Under the pieces are notes generated by a model. The model made no database searches, had not been told where the DNA came from, and saw only the letters and a program-made list of their open reading frames with translations. 48,890 bases of DNA from Planctomycetota bacterium (GTDB lineage: Bacteria > Planctomycetota > UBA1135 > GCA-002686595). The stretch lies in assembly GCA_012959785.1 (NCBI GenBank), contig DUCM01000004.1, positions 1 to 48,890 on the forward strand, given 5' to 3'. The translations under genes and the position numbers were made by a program. The stretch's first letter is position 1. Every line of letters begins with the position of its first letter. Below are positions 17,252-25,231 of this stretch, one piece after another.

Positions 17252-17271
17252 AAACCCGAAGCGAATCAGAA

Positions 17272-17775
17272 TCAGCCGCGGGTCTGGGAAACCAGGTGAC
17301 CGGCCTCCTTGAGCACAATCTCATCCATGGCCAGGCGCAGAGCCTTGGGTGAGCCCGGCAGGGCCAGGACGACCTTGCCCCCGAGCAACCCACCGATGGC
17401 GCGGCTCAAGATTGTGGCGCTGCCGATTTCCCCGTAGGACAGCCAGCGAAAGAGTTCGCCAAAGCCGGGGATCTCGCTGTCGAAAAGTTCCTTCAGGGTG
17501 TCGTAGGCCATGTCTCGAGGAGCAACGCCGGTGCCTCCAGTGGTCAGGACAAGGTCGACATCCTCCTGGACCACAGCGCTGCGCACGCAGGCGGCCACCA
17601 GGGCTGCATCGTCGGCGCACAGCTCACGCCGGACCACGCGCTGCCCGGCCTCCTCAATGCGCTCCACGAGATACGAGCCGCCGCGGTCGGAAGCCTCGTC
17701 CCTGCTATCACTAAAAGTCAGGACTGCGAAGCGCACGGTCTGGGCGGACTCGTGGCGGTGTTGCTTGAGGCTCAC
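17272..17775 (-). CDS. Molybdenum cofactor biosynthesis protein (MoaB/Mog family)
   Basis: 167 residues with the signature TTGGTGVAPRDMAYD at about residues 78-92 and a PGSP loop (VVLALPGSPKALRLAM) near the C-terminus. Members adenylylate molybdopterin before molybdenum insertion; which of the MoaB or Mog roles applies cannot be told from sequence alone. The start is GTG at 17775, whose last bases overlap the TGA of the upstream btpA-like gene (GTGA), so the two are translationally coupled. No other molybdopterin gene is present here. Confidence 0.85.
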   Translation of the reverse strand: MSLKQHRHESAQTVRFAVLTFSDSRDEASDRGGSYLVERIEEAGQRVVRRELCADDAALVAACVRSAVVQEDVDLVLTTGGTGVAPRDMAYDTLKELFDSEIPGFGELFRWLSYGEIGSATILSRAIGGLLGGKVVLALPGSPKALRLAMDEIVLKEAGHLVSQTRG

Positions 17776-18656
17776 GGTGTCACGCTCCCTTCGAATAGCG
17801 CGGCGAGGCGCCGCACTCGATCCCGGTCCACGGGGTTGGCGAGCAGGCCATCCCGCTTGAGCCAGGTGCCGACGATGGCGCCGCCAGCGTACTTGAGCAA
17901 ATCCCCTGCATTGGACTCGGTCAGGCCCGAGCCGATGAAGAGGGGTCGGCCGGCGAGCTCCTGGTGCACGCGGGCCAGAGTCGCCTGGGAGGTGCTGCGG
18001 CCGGTGCCGCTGCCGGTGACGATCACAGCGTCGGCCAGGGCCCGCCGAACCAGGTCACAGGCGGCTTCTTCGGGGCTTTCGGAGCCCAGGGGACTGGCAT
18101 GCTTGACATGCACATCAGCGAGGATCTTGACCTCGGGACAGAGGCGTGCGCGCTCGCGCAGCAGGCTAGCCGCCTGGCCCTCGATCAGGCCCTGGTCACA
18201 CACAAGAGCGCTGGTGAGCACATTGACCCGCACGAAGGCGGCAGCGCTAGCCGCGCAAATGCCCAGGGCGGCCCGACCATCGTTGCGCAACACATTGACG
18301 CCCACCGGCCGATCGCCAGCGAGGCTGGTCACCCGGGAAACAGCCAGAGTCATCGCCGCCACAGTCTCCGCTGGAACGGCAGCGGGGAAGAAGGGCACAT
18401 CGCCGAAGTTCTCCACGATCACAGCGTCACAGCCACCATCGAGGAGCGCCTCGGCGTCCCTGCACGCCGCGTCGAGAACGGACAGCAAGTCGCCCTGGAA
18501 TAGCGGCGCACCCGGTAGAGCTTGTAGGTGTACGACGCCCACGAGGCAAGGCCTCTCTGGCGCTTGGGGCGCCTGGGCCAGATAGTCTTGAAAGAGGTTC
18601 GGCACGGCTGGGGCTTTCGGCTGATCGCCAGAGGTTTGTGAGGCAGGGCGGCTCAT
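17772..18656 (-). CDS. BtpA family TIM-barrel protein
   Basis: 294 residues from the ATG at 18656; an upstream extension of the frame to 19202 is antisense to the helicase gene and is rejected. The sequence follows the BtpA/SgcQ family: CLVGVVHLQALPGAPLF at the start, CDAVIVENFGDVPFF, PVGVNVLRND, ILADVHVKHASPLG and DAVIVTGSGTGRSTS near the phosphate-binding end of a TIM barrel. BtpA was named for photosystem I biogenesis in cyanobacteria, but most members occur in non-photosynthetic bacteria and the reaction is unknown. Coupled by a GTGA overlap to the downstream MoaB/Mog gene. Confidence 0.85.
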   Translation of the reverse strand: MSRPASQTSGDQPKAPAVPNLFQDYLAQAPQAPERPCLVGVVHLQALPGAPLFQGDLLSVLDAACRDAEALLDGGCDAVIVENFGDVPFFPAAVPAETVAAMTLAVSRVTSLAGDRPVGVNVLRNDGRAALGICAASAAAFVRVNVLTSALVCDQGLIEGQAASLLRERARLCPEVKILADVHVKHASPLGSESPEEAACDLVRRALADAVIVTGSGTGRSTSQATLARVHQELAGRPLFIGSGLTESNAGDLLKYAGGAIVGTWLKRDGLLANPVDRDRVRRLAALFEGSVTP

Positions 18657-18674
18657 CCCGTTTGGGTCAAGGCG

Positions 18675-18707
18675 CCCGATGGCGCTCAATAGTTGAACGC
18701 CATCGGG
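18675..18707. other. Imperfect 15-base-arm hairpin between btpA-like gene and helicase gene
   Basis: cccgatggcg (18675-18684) pairs with cgccatcggg (18698-18707), then after one mismatch tcaa (18686-18689) pairs with ttga (18693-18696), leaving a 3-base loop. It lies 19 bases upstream of the btpA-like ATG on that gene's leader and about 120 bases before the helicase start. It may be an operator or leader structure. Confidence 0.5.
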
Positions 18708-18825
18708 GCCCTGGTGCAACGACAAGCCCTTGCTGGAGGAGGCTGCCCCCCCTGAATCCGCGCTTCTGGGCCTGGCCTCCGAGTATGGCAGCACAGCTCG
18801 GCAGGGCGGTTCCTGAGAGGCGGCT

Positions 18826-20949
18826 GTGCTACCCTGGAATGCTCCCGGCCCTATTTGGCCCGCGGCACCGTTGAAGAAGATCCTCGCCCAGCTCAATCCC
18901 GACCAGCTCCGGGCCGTGACCGCAATTGAGGGGGCCGTTTTGGTCCTGGCCGGGGCTGGCAGCGGCAAGACGCGGGTCATCACCGTTCGCATCGCCCATC
19001 TCTGCGCCAGCGGCGTCAAACCCGAAGCCGTGCTGGCCATGACCTTTACCAACAGGGCCGCCAAGGAGATGCGCGAACGAGTCGCCGAGTTGGTCGGCAA
19101 GCAGCGGGCCGAGCGCTTGACCGTGGGCACCTTCCACGCCTTCTGCCTGGGGCTCCTACGCGAGAATGCAGCCCTCTTGGGGTATCCCGCAGGCATCAGC
19201 ATCGCCGACGCCTCCGATCAACTGGCCGCCTGCAAGAGCGTTCTGCGCGAATTGCACATCGCCGAGACATCGATCAAACCAGCCGCATTGCAAGCCGGGA
19301 TTTCGCTCTTCAAGAACAAGCTCATGACCCCCGAGGATGTCAGTCGCCAACCTGGCGACAACTTCGACGAGCTGGTCTCCCGCGGCTACGCGCGCTACGA
19401 GGAGTTTCTGAAACGCTCGCGCAAGATGGACTTCGACGACTTGTTGCTGTTCACCGTGCGTCTCTTCGAAGACCATCCCGGGGTGTTGGAGGCCCTGCAG
19501 ACCCGTTACCGCTACATCATGGTGGACGAGTTTCAAGACACCAACGGCCCGCAAGCGAAAATCGTTGACCATATCGTCGCCAAGCACGGAAATGTTTGCG
19601 TTGTGGGCGATGACGACCAATCGATCTACTCCTGGCGCGGCGCGGACATCTCGAAGATCCTCAGTTTCGAGACCACCTACCCTCAAGCCGTGGTCGTGCG
19701 CCTCGAGACCAACTACCGCTCCACCCAGGACATCCTCGACGCCGCCAACCGCGTCATCGAGAACAACCCCAAACGCCACGAGAAAACTCTGCGCTCCCAC
19801 GCCGGTCACGGCGAGCCAATCCAGCTAGTGGTGCACCGCGATGAGATGGTCGAAGCCGAGTTCGTCGTGCGCGACATCTGCATGCGGGTGGAGGACCACA
19901 AGAATCGCCTGAGCGACTTCGCGGTCCTGTTCCGCACAGCCATCCAACCGCGCAGTTTCGAGGCGGAGCTGCGCGCCCGCGGAGTGCCCTATGTGTTGGT
20001 GGGCGGCATGAGCTTCTTCGATCGCAAGGAAGTGCGCGATGTGCTGGCCTACCTGAAGGTCATACACAACCCAGAGGACGAGGTCTCACTCCTGCGCATC
20101 ATCAACTGCCCGCCCCGCGGCATCGGCAAGTCGACTCTAGATCGCGTACTGGCCTTCGCCGTGGAACAGGGCATCGGAGTCCCCGAGGCCTTTGGTCGAG
20201 CCTCCGAGATAATCGGTGCCGCGCCGCGGGCCGTTGAGGCGGTCCAGCGCCTGCAAGAGCGCCTGGCAGCCTTCAAGAACGGGGATGCGGGTGGCCATTT
20301 GGTGAGCCTCGTCGAACGCGTACTGGAGACCTTCGCGTACCGCGACGAGGTGCAGCGCTGCTACCCCGATGCCCGTGAGCGGGATGCGCGCTGGCTGGCC
20401 GTGACCGAGATCCTGAACTTTGCGGAGAACCACTCGCGGCGCTGCAAGCGTCCGAGTCTGGGAACCTTCCTCCAAGAATTGACGCTTTCGGCGAACGATG
20501 ATCGCTCCGGGGAAGACGCCGGTAAGAAGGATGCGGTGACCCTCATGACCCTGCACTCGGCCAAGGGCCTCGAATTCAACCGTGTCTTTCTGGTGGGGCT
20601 CGAGGAGGGCATCCTGCCCCACGCCCGATCGCTGGCCGAGGATAACATCGAAGAGGAAAGGCGCCTGATGTATGTGGGCATCACGCGCGCCCGCAATGGC
20701 CTGACGGTGAGCTACACCACAGAGCGCGCCAAGTACGGAACACGAGTCGCGGTGCAGCCCTCGCGCTTCCTGTTCGAAATGCGCGGAACAGCCCCACCCG
20801 ACGATTGGGTCGCCGCCGATGGCGCGCCCAGCGCGAGCGACAAGCCACGCCGAGGAGGCCGCTCCAAGCGCAAGGGCAAGGCCCCGCGCAAGCCGAGCAC
20901 GGCCAAGCGCGCGAGGAAGAAGGCCCGCAAGAAGGCTACGCCCAAGTAG
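18826..20949 (+). CDS. pcrA: UvrD/PcrA/Rep superfamily 1A DNA helicase
   Basis: 707 residues. GTG at 18826 is preceded by GAGAGG at 6 bases, supporting this start; the helicase core begins at LNPDQLRAV (23-31, Q motif). Further motifs: Walker A AGAGSGKT (42-49), motif II VDEFQDTN, motif III GDDDQSIYSWRGAD, motif IV-V MTLHSAKGLEFNRVFLVGLE and motif VI EEERRLMYVGITRA. It unwinds DNA 3'-5' in repair and replication restart. The last about 35 residues are an extreme Lys/Arg/Pro/Ala tail (KRKGKAPRKPS...KKARKKATPK), like histone H1-type tails and not typical for PcrA. Assignment between UvrD, PcrA and Rep is by overall similarity only. Confidence 0.9.
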   Translation: MLPWNAPGPIWPAAPLKKILAQLNPDQLRAVTAIEGAVLVLAGAGSGKTRVITVRIAHLCASGVKPEAVLAMTFTNRAAKEMRERVAELVGKQRAERLTVGTFHAFCLGLLRENAALLGYPAGISIADASDQLAACKSVLRELHIAETSIKPAALQAGISLFKNKLMTPEDVSRQPGDNFDELVSRGYARYEEFLKRSRKMDFDDLLLFTVRLFEDHPGVLEALQTRYRYIMVDEFQDTNGPQAKIVDHIVAKHGNVCVVGDDDQSIYSWRGADISKILSFETTYPQAVVVRLETNYRSTQDILDAANRVIENNPKRHEKTLRSHAGHGEPIQLVVHRDEMVEAEFVVRDICMRVEDHKNRLSDFAVLFRTAIQPRSFEAELRARGVPYVLVGGMSFFDRKEVRDVLAYLKVIHNPEDEVSLLRIINCPPRGIGKSTLDRVLAFAVEQGIGVPEAFGRASEIIGAAPRAVEAVQRLQERLAAFKNGDAGGHLVSLVERVLETFAYRDEVQRCYPDARERDARWLAVTEILNFAENHSRRCKRPSLGTFLQELTLSANDDRSGEDAGKKDAVTLMTLHSAKGLEFNRVFLVGLEEGILPHARSLAEDNIEEERRLMYVGITRARNGLTVSYTTERAKYGTRVAVQPSRFLFEMRGTAPPDDWVAADGAPSASDKPRRGGRSKRKGKAPRKPSTAKRARKKARKKATPK

Positions 20950-20982
20950 CTCTGTCCCGGGCGCTCGGGTACGCTCTGCGCC

Positions 20983-23019
20983 ATGCGAGCCTCGAACAAC
21001 CTCCTGGTCAGCACCACGGCGGCCCTGGCCGCGGCCTGCGGCGGCGCACAGCCCGCCGGCCCGATCCCCCCCACGGCGCCGAGTGTGTTGCTGGTAACCC
21101 TGGACACGACCCGCGCCGACCACCTCGGCTGCTACGGCCACGGCCCGGCGCTGACGCCCCAAATCGATTCCCTGGCGGCCAGGGGTGTGCGCTTTGAACG
21201 GGCCTACTCCCAGGTGCCCTTGACGCTGCCCTCCCACGCCTCTTTGATGTCGGGGGTTCTGCCGCGGGGCACGGGGCTGCACGTGAACTTCGAGGGTGCC
21301 ATCCACGGCGATGTGCCACTCCTGGCCGAGATGTTCGCCGCCTCGGGCTACCGTACGGGGGCCTTCCTCGCAGCCTGGGTGCTCAACAGGGACTTCGGGC
21401 TCGCGCGGGGCTTCGGGACTTACGACGACCTCGCCGACCAGGCTGCGCAGGCCCAGGACATTGGCCAGCAGGTGGAACGCGACGCCACGGAAATTACCGA
21501 CGCCGCCCTGGCCTGGCTGGCCCGGGAACCAGAGCAGCGCTTCTTTCTTTGGGTGCACTACTTCGATGCCCATGACCCCTACGAGCCGCCGGAGGCCTTC
21601 GCCCACGCGGCCACGGCCTACGACGGAGAGATCGCCTACATCGATTCCGAACTCGGTCGCCTGCTCACCTGGCTGGAAAAGCAAGGCCGCACGGAAGATA
21701 CCTTGGTGGTTGTCACCAGCGACCATGGCGAAGGGCTCGGCGATCACGGCGAAACCACCCACGGTCTGTTCCTCTACGACTCGACCTTGCGTGTGCCCCT
21801 GATCTTCTCTTGGCCTGCGAGCCTCGAACCGCGCACCGTCGAGGCCGCGGTGGGCCTCGTGGATCTGCACCCCACCATCGTCGAGCTGTGCGGCGCCCAG
21901 GCATCGAGTTTGGTGGAAGGCCGCAGTCTGGTGGCAGGACTACGCCGGGGTGCTCTTTCCGACAGGCCGCTTTACGCCGAAGCCGAATACTCCCTGCGCT
22001 CCTTCGGCTGGGCGCCTCTGCAGAGTGTTCGCAGCGCGGGCTGGAAGTACATCAAGGCCCCCAGGGCCGAGCTTTTCGAGGTGACCAGCGATCCCGGCGA
22101 GCTGCGTGACCTCAGCGCCAGCGAGACCGAAGTACTCGCCGGGCAGCGCCGCGTCTTGGCCAACTTGCTCGCTGGCAGCACCGGCCGCGAGGCGAGCAAA
22201 GTCGAGCTGACACCTGGCGCCGACGCCAACCTGGCGGCCCTGGGGTACCTGGGGGGAGCGGCGCTCGGCGCTCTCGGGAATCTCGAGGGCCTGCGAGACC
22301 CGAAGGACTGCCGCGAGGTCTACTCGGGCACCATGCGCGCCAAGCAACTCAGCGATCGCGGGCTGCACAGCGAGGTTGTCCAATTGCTCATTCCCCTGGT
22401 GGCGGAAAGCCCGGAGTCCGACGAGGTCTGGAGCCTCCTGGCGTCCTCCCTGCTCGAGCTCGGGCGTTATGCCGAGGCCCGCGAGGCCTTCGAGAAAAGC
22501 CTCAGGAGGCGGCCCGATCTACCCGGGCGCCTGACCTCCTTGGGCGACGCCCACCTGGGCCTGGGGGACCTCGAGGCCGCCCTGGAAGCCCTCTCCCGGG
22601 CCGCCGAGGCCGCCCCGAGAGACGGTAAGGTGCAAGGCCGTCTGGGGCTCACGCGAGCTAGGCGCGGCGAGTTTCCCGCGGCCGAAGCCCATTTCAAACG
22701 CCAACGGGAACTGGAGCCAGAATCCCCCAACGCCCCCACCAACCTGGCCAATGTGCTCTTCTCCCAGGCCAAGTTTGACGCCGGCCTGGCACAGCTAGAC
22801 CTGGCCCTGGAGCTGGATCCGCGCTGCAAGCCCGCCTGGATTGGCCGTCTGCGAGCTCTGGTGGCCACTGGCCGGATCGCCGAAGCGCGGGCCACCGTCA
22901 AGCGCTGCATCGCCGCTCTGCCCGGCGACCCCGCCTTCCACCAAACCCTCTCGGTCTTCGCCCGCAGCACTGGCGACGCAGTCCTGATCGAGCTCGTCGA
23001 TGAACTCACCTCCCGGTGA
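20983..23019 (+). CDS. Sulfatase-fold lipoprotein with C-terminal TPR domain
   Basis: 678 residues. The N-terminus is a lipoprotein signal (STTAALAAAC, Cys19). Residues about 33-400 are a sulfatase/alkaline-phosphatase-superfamily domain: LLVTLDTTRADHLGCYG (Asp41) and VTSDHGEGLGDHGE. The nucleophile motif is T-L-P-S-H-A-S (Thr81) in place of C/S-x-P-S-R. Residues about 440-670 contain tandem tetratricopeptide repeats (YAEAREAFEKSLRRRPDLPG, LGDLEAALEALSRAAEAAP and others). This architecture, sulfatase-like plus TPR, is recurrent in bacteria but its substrate is unknown. It starts 33 bases after the helicase stop and ends at a strong hairpin. Confidence 0.83.
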   Translation: MRASNNLLVSTTAALAAACGGAQPAGPIPPTAPSVLLVTLDTTRADHLGCYGHGPALTPQIDSLAARGVRFERAYSQVPLTLPSHASLMSGVLPRGTGLHVNFEGAIHGDVPLLAEMFAASGYRTGAFLAAWVLNRDFGLARGFGTYDDLADQAAQAQDIGQQVERDATEITDAALAWLAREPEQRFFLWVHYFDAHDPYEPPEAFAHAATAYDGEIAYIDSELGRLLTWLEKQGRTEDTLVVVTSDHGEGLGDHGETTHGLFLYDSTLRVPLIFSWPASLEPRTVEAAVGLVDLHPTIVELCGAQASSLVEGRSLVAGLRRGALSDRPLYAEAEYSLRSFGWAPLQSVRSAGWKYIKAPRAELFEVTSDPGELRDLSASETEVLAGQRRVLANLLAGSTGREASKVELTPGADANLAALGYLGGAALGALGNLEGLRDPKDCREVYSGTMRAKQLSDRGLHSEVVQLLIPLVAESPESDEVWSLLASSLLELGRYAEAREAFEKSLRRRPDLPGRLTSLGDAHLGLGDLEAALEALSRAAEAAPRDGKVQGRLGLTRARRGEFPAAEAHFKRQRELEPESPNAPTNLANVLFSQAKFDAGLAQLDLALELDPRCKPAWIGRLRALVATGRIAEARATVKRCIAALPGDPAFHQTLSVFARSTGDAVLIELVDELTSR

Positions 23020-23060
23020 GTTCCGGCGGCTAGCCGCCGAGAGCGAGGCGACACAAAATA

Positions 23061-23090
23061 AGGGCGGACATCCACTTGGATGTCCGCCCT
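23061..23090. terminator. Strong terminator hairpin between convergent genes
   Basis: agggcggacatcca (23061-23074) and tggatgtccgccct (23077-23090) are a perfect 14-bp inverted repeat around a 2-base centre. On the minus strand the stem is followed by tattttgtg, a good T tract for the FQFWYRNP gene that ends at 23144. On the plus strand it lies 42 bases after the sulfatase-TPR stop. Confidence 0.85.
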
Positions 23091-23143
23091 CGTTGCAGAG
23101 CTTGAAGGAGCTAGGCGCTCCTCAAGCTATCTTTGAAAGCAAC

Positions 23144-24487
23144 CTACAGAACGGTGATCTCGTAGCCGTTTGACAGGTTGAAGGAGTTGCCGCAGGGGCT
23201 GGCAGCGGGGTTGCGGTACCAGAACTGGAAGCGGCGGATATCACCAGCGATCAGGCCGGCGAGGGGATCGCCGGCCGAGGTGGCAACACCAGCGGGCGAG
23301 GAAACCACGACGCCGAGGCGCACGAGGGCGCCACCGGCGCAGCGCAGGCCGTCACCGAACAGGATGCCGGCGCCGGCGTTGACGGCGTTGTCGGCACGGA
23401 AGTAGAGGCCGGGCTGGGTGGGCTGGACGCCCGTCGTAGTCAGGACCACGCCGCCACCGACGCTCGGGGTACCCGTGGCGTCAAGGCTGGCGCCACCGAT
23501 GTTCGAGCCGTTCGCGCAACCAGCGCTACCGTTCGAGCCGTCGTTGTTGTTGAGGCAGGGGCAAGCCGTGCCGAGGCCATCGCCAAAGCAGTACTGCGTA
23601 CCTGTCACCGTGGGAGCGCCCGCGGCGTCACCAGTGATCTGGATGCCGAAGCTCGAGTAGGGGTTACCGGAGAGGTAGCCACCGAAGAACCAGCAACCGC
23701 CAAAGAGGCCGTTGAGATCCGTTTCGAACACATCGTCACTGCCCAGGCCGGTGCCGGGGAGGACGTTGCCTGACCAGAAGGTGCCGTCGCCGTAGGTGCA
23801 GGCGGTGCCGGTGAACAGGCCGAAGGGATCGCCAGCGATGAAGGGACCACCGTTGATGCCGGAGAGCGGCGCGGTGGCTTGCTCGTAGGACCAACCGAAG
23901 TTGTCCAGGGAGGCGACGCCGTCGTAGGTGCCGTCACAATCAGCAAAGATCGTGAAGCCTGTGGTCGAAGCGGAGAGATCGACGGTGACATTCCAGCAGC
24001 CGAGGGCGCCTGTGCCAGTACCGGTGCCCGGAAGGGCCAGGACGGTGCCGGTGAAGTCGGGGATCAAAAGAGTCGCGTCCGCGCAGGGGTCGTAGCACTG
24101 ATACACGGCCAAGGTGGCGTCGATTGTCGCCTCGCCTGTGCAGTAGCCAATGTTAAAGCCGTCGATCAGGTAGTTGATGCTCGAACCAGTGACGGATGTC
24201 GCCGTAGTCGGAGACGAGGAGCTAGGCATGCGACCGGAGTCAACCATGCTCTCGCCAGCCGAAAGGCCGAAGTAGAAGCCGATCGTGCAGGTGTTGTCAT
24301 AAAGGACATCGCCGTGCAGTTGGGCGATGGGCGAGTTGGCGCGGGTCCAGGTGCCCGTGGCCATGTGGTAGGTGCCGGCATCCTTGACGGCTGTAGCGGT
24401 CTGGATCTTGCCGATGGCGTCTTGTTGGGCGCTGGCGCAGAGGCCAACGCTAAGGGCGGCGGCCATGGTGAGGGATGTTCGAAGCAT
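23144..24487 (-). CDS. Secreted planctomycete-type protein with FQFWYRNP C-terminal domain
   Basis: 447 residues from the ATG at 24487 (MLRTSLTMAAALSVGLCASAQQ), a clear signal peptide; a longer upstream frame is not supported. The middle part is rich in Gly, Thr and aromatic residues with several Cys pairs and no enzyme motif. The C-terminal about 110 residues (from YCFGDGLGTACPCLNNNDGS) contain PTQPGLYFRADNAVN, FGDGLRCAGG and finally RRFQFWYRNPAASPCGNSFN, the same domain as in the two FG-GAP genes. This shared tail on proteins with different bodies suggests a sorting or surface-attachment module. Function otherwise unknown. Confidence 0.75.
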   Translation of the reverse strand: MLRTSLTMAAALSVGLCASAQQDAIGKIQTATAVKDAGTYHMATGTWTRANSPIAQLHGDVLYDNTCTIGFYFGLSAGESMVDSGRMPSSSSPTTATSVTGSSINYLIDGFNIGYCTGEATIDATLAVYQCYDPCADATLLIPDFTGTVLALPGTGTGTGALGCWNVTVDLSASTTGFTIFADCDGTYDGVASLDNFGWSYEQATAPLSGINGGPFIAGDPFGLFTGTACTYGDGTFWSGNVLPGTGLGSDDVFETDLNGLFGGCWFFGGYLSGNPYSSFGIQITGDAAGAPTVTGTQYCFGDGLGTACPCLNNNDGSNGSAGCANGSNIGGASLDATGTPSVGGGVVLTTTGVQPTQPGLYFRADNAVNAGAGILFGDGLRCAGGALVRLGVVVSSPAGVATSAGDPLAGLIAGDIRRFQFWYRNPAASPCGNSFNLSNGYEITVL

Positions 24488-24730
24488 GGAAGGATTCCTG
24501 TGTTGCAAGGTCAAAAAGGGGCCGCAGGGCGGCAGGCAATAATTATTGAGGGCTGGAGAGCCGTCCCGTTGAACGCGGGGATTGCTTGTTCGTTCGTGCC
24601 TGAGCTGGTCAGGCGCGCTTCCAAGAAGCCCAGTCTCCAGAAATATGCAGCGGCCCCTTGGAGCCACTATCGAAAGCTAGCCCACGATTGGCGGCCGGGG
24701 AGCCCAGAAACCCCCCTGGCTTAAATTCTT

Positions 24731-24746
24731 GGCCCCTGGTCGGGCC
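24731..24746 (-). terminator. Possible terminator of the DUF4870 gene
   Basis: ggccc (24731-24735) and gggcc (24742-24746) form a 5-bp stem with a 6-base loop, followed on the minus strand by aagaattta. It lies 20 bases past the stop of the DUF4870 gene. Short stem, so only tentative. Confidence 0.4.
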
Positions 24747-24766
24747 AAACCTCGCTTCTGGGCCCC

Positions 24767-25141
24767 TCAGGCGCCCTTGACCAGGCGGGGAATCCAGGCC
24801 GGATAGGTAAATTCGTTGCCTTTCGAGGCCGCCACGGCCCCCTGAACGCCGTAGACGAGAGAGCTCACCAGGATCAACAGGGCCAAGATCAGCCCCACGG
24901 GGATCAGCACTACAGTCAGAACCAGGGCTCCAGCGACGACGCCACCGATGACCACGGTCAGGCGAAAATTGAGAACCTCCAGGGCGTGACCCGCGGAAAA
25001 CGGGTCGGTTTCCTTGCGCACCAGCCAAATGACGAGCGAGGAGAGCAGTCCTCCAAAGGGCACCACAAAGCCAGCCAAGGCACCAGCGAGGTGGGCCGCC
25101 AGGCCCCAGTTGCGGGCTTCTCTAGTGGTGTTCGCTTGCAT
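24767..25141 (-). CDS. DUF4870 family small membrane protein
   Basis: 124 residues from the ATG at 25141; a TTG at 25150 would add three residues and cannot be excluded because the purine run AAAGGG lies directly against the ATG. Three hydrophobic helices are visible: AAHLAGALAGFVVPFGGLLSSLVIWLV, LTVVIGGVVAGALVLTVVLIPVGLILALLILV and a shorter C-terminal segment. The conserved family element VRKETDPFSAGHALEVLNFRLT lies between the helices, as in DUF4870/Tic20-like proteins. No function is established. It is downstream of the first thioredoxin-like selenoprotein gene but separated from it by a terminator. Confidence 0.82.
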   Translation of the reverse strand: MQANTTREARNWGLAAHLAGALAGFVVPFGGLLSSLVIWLVRKETDPFSAGHALEVLNFRLTVVIGGVVAGALVLTVVLIPVGLILALLILVSSLVYGVQGAVAASKGNEFTYPAWIPRLVKGA

Positions 25142-25175
25142 CCCTTTCAAGGCAACCCCGGAGGGCTGAAATACG

Positions 25176-25204
25176 CAAGCAGGCAGCCCCAGGCTGCCTG
25201 CTTG
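25176..25204 (-). terminator. Terminator of the thioredoxin-like (UGGC) gene
   Basis: caagcaggcagcc (25176-25188) and ggctgcctgcttg (25192-25204) form a perfect 13-bp stem with a 3-base loop. On the minus strand it follows the TAA/TGA-type stop at 25232 by 27 bases and is followed by cgtatttcag. This supports the gene being transcribed through to 25232 and so past the internal UGA. Confidence 0.8.
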
Positions 25205-25231
25205 TGATGAGAGACTCGAGCTCCGAAGGGC

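Noticed and set aside
17772..19202. Longer version of the BtpA-family protein starting at 19202
   Set aside because: The extra 180 codons are antisense to the helicase gene and lack family similarity; the ATG at 18656 gives the usual family length.
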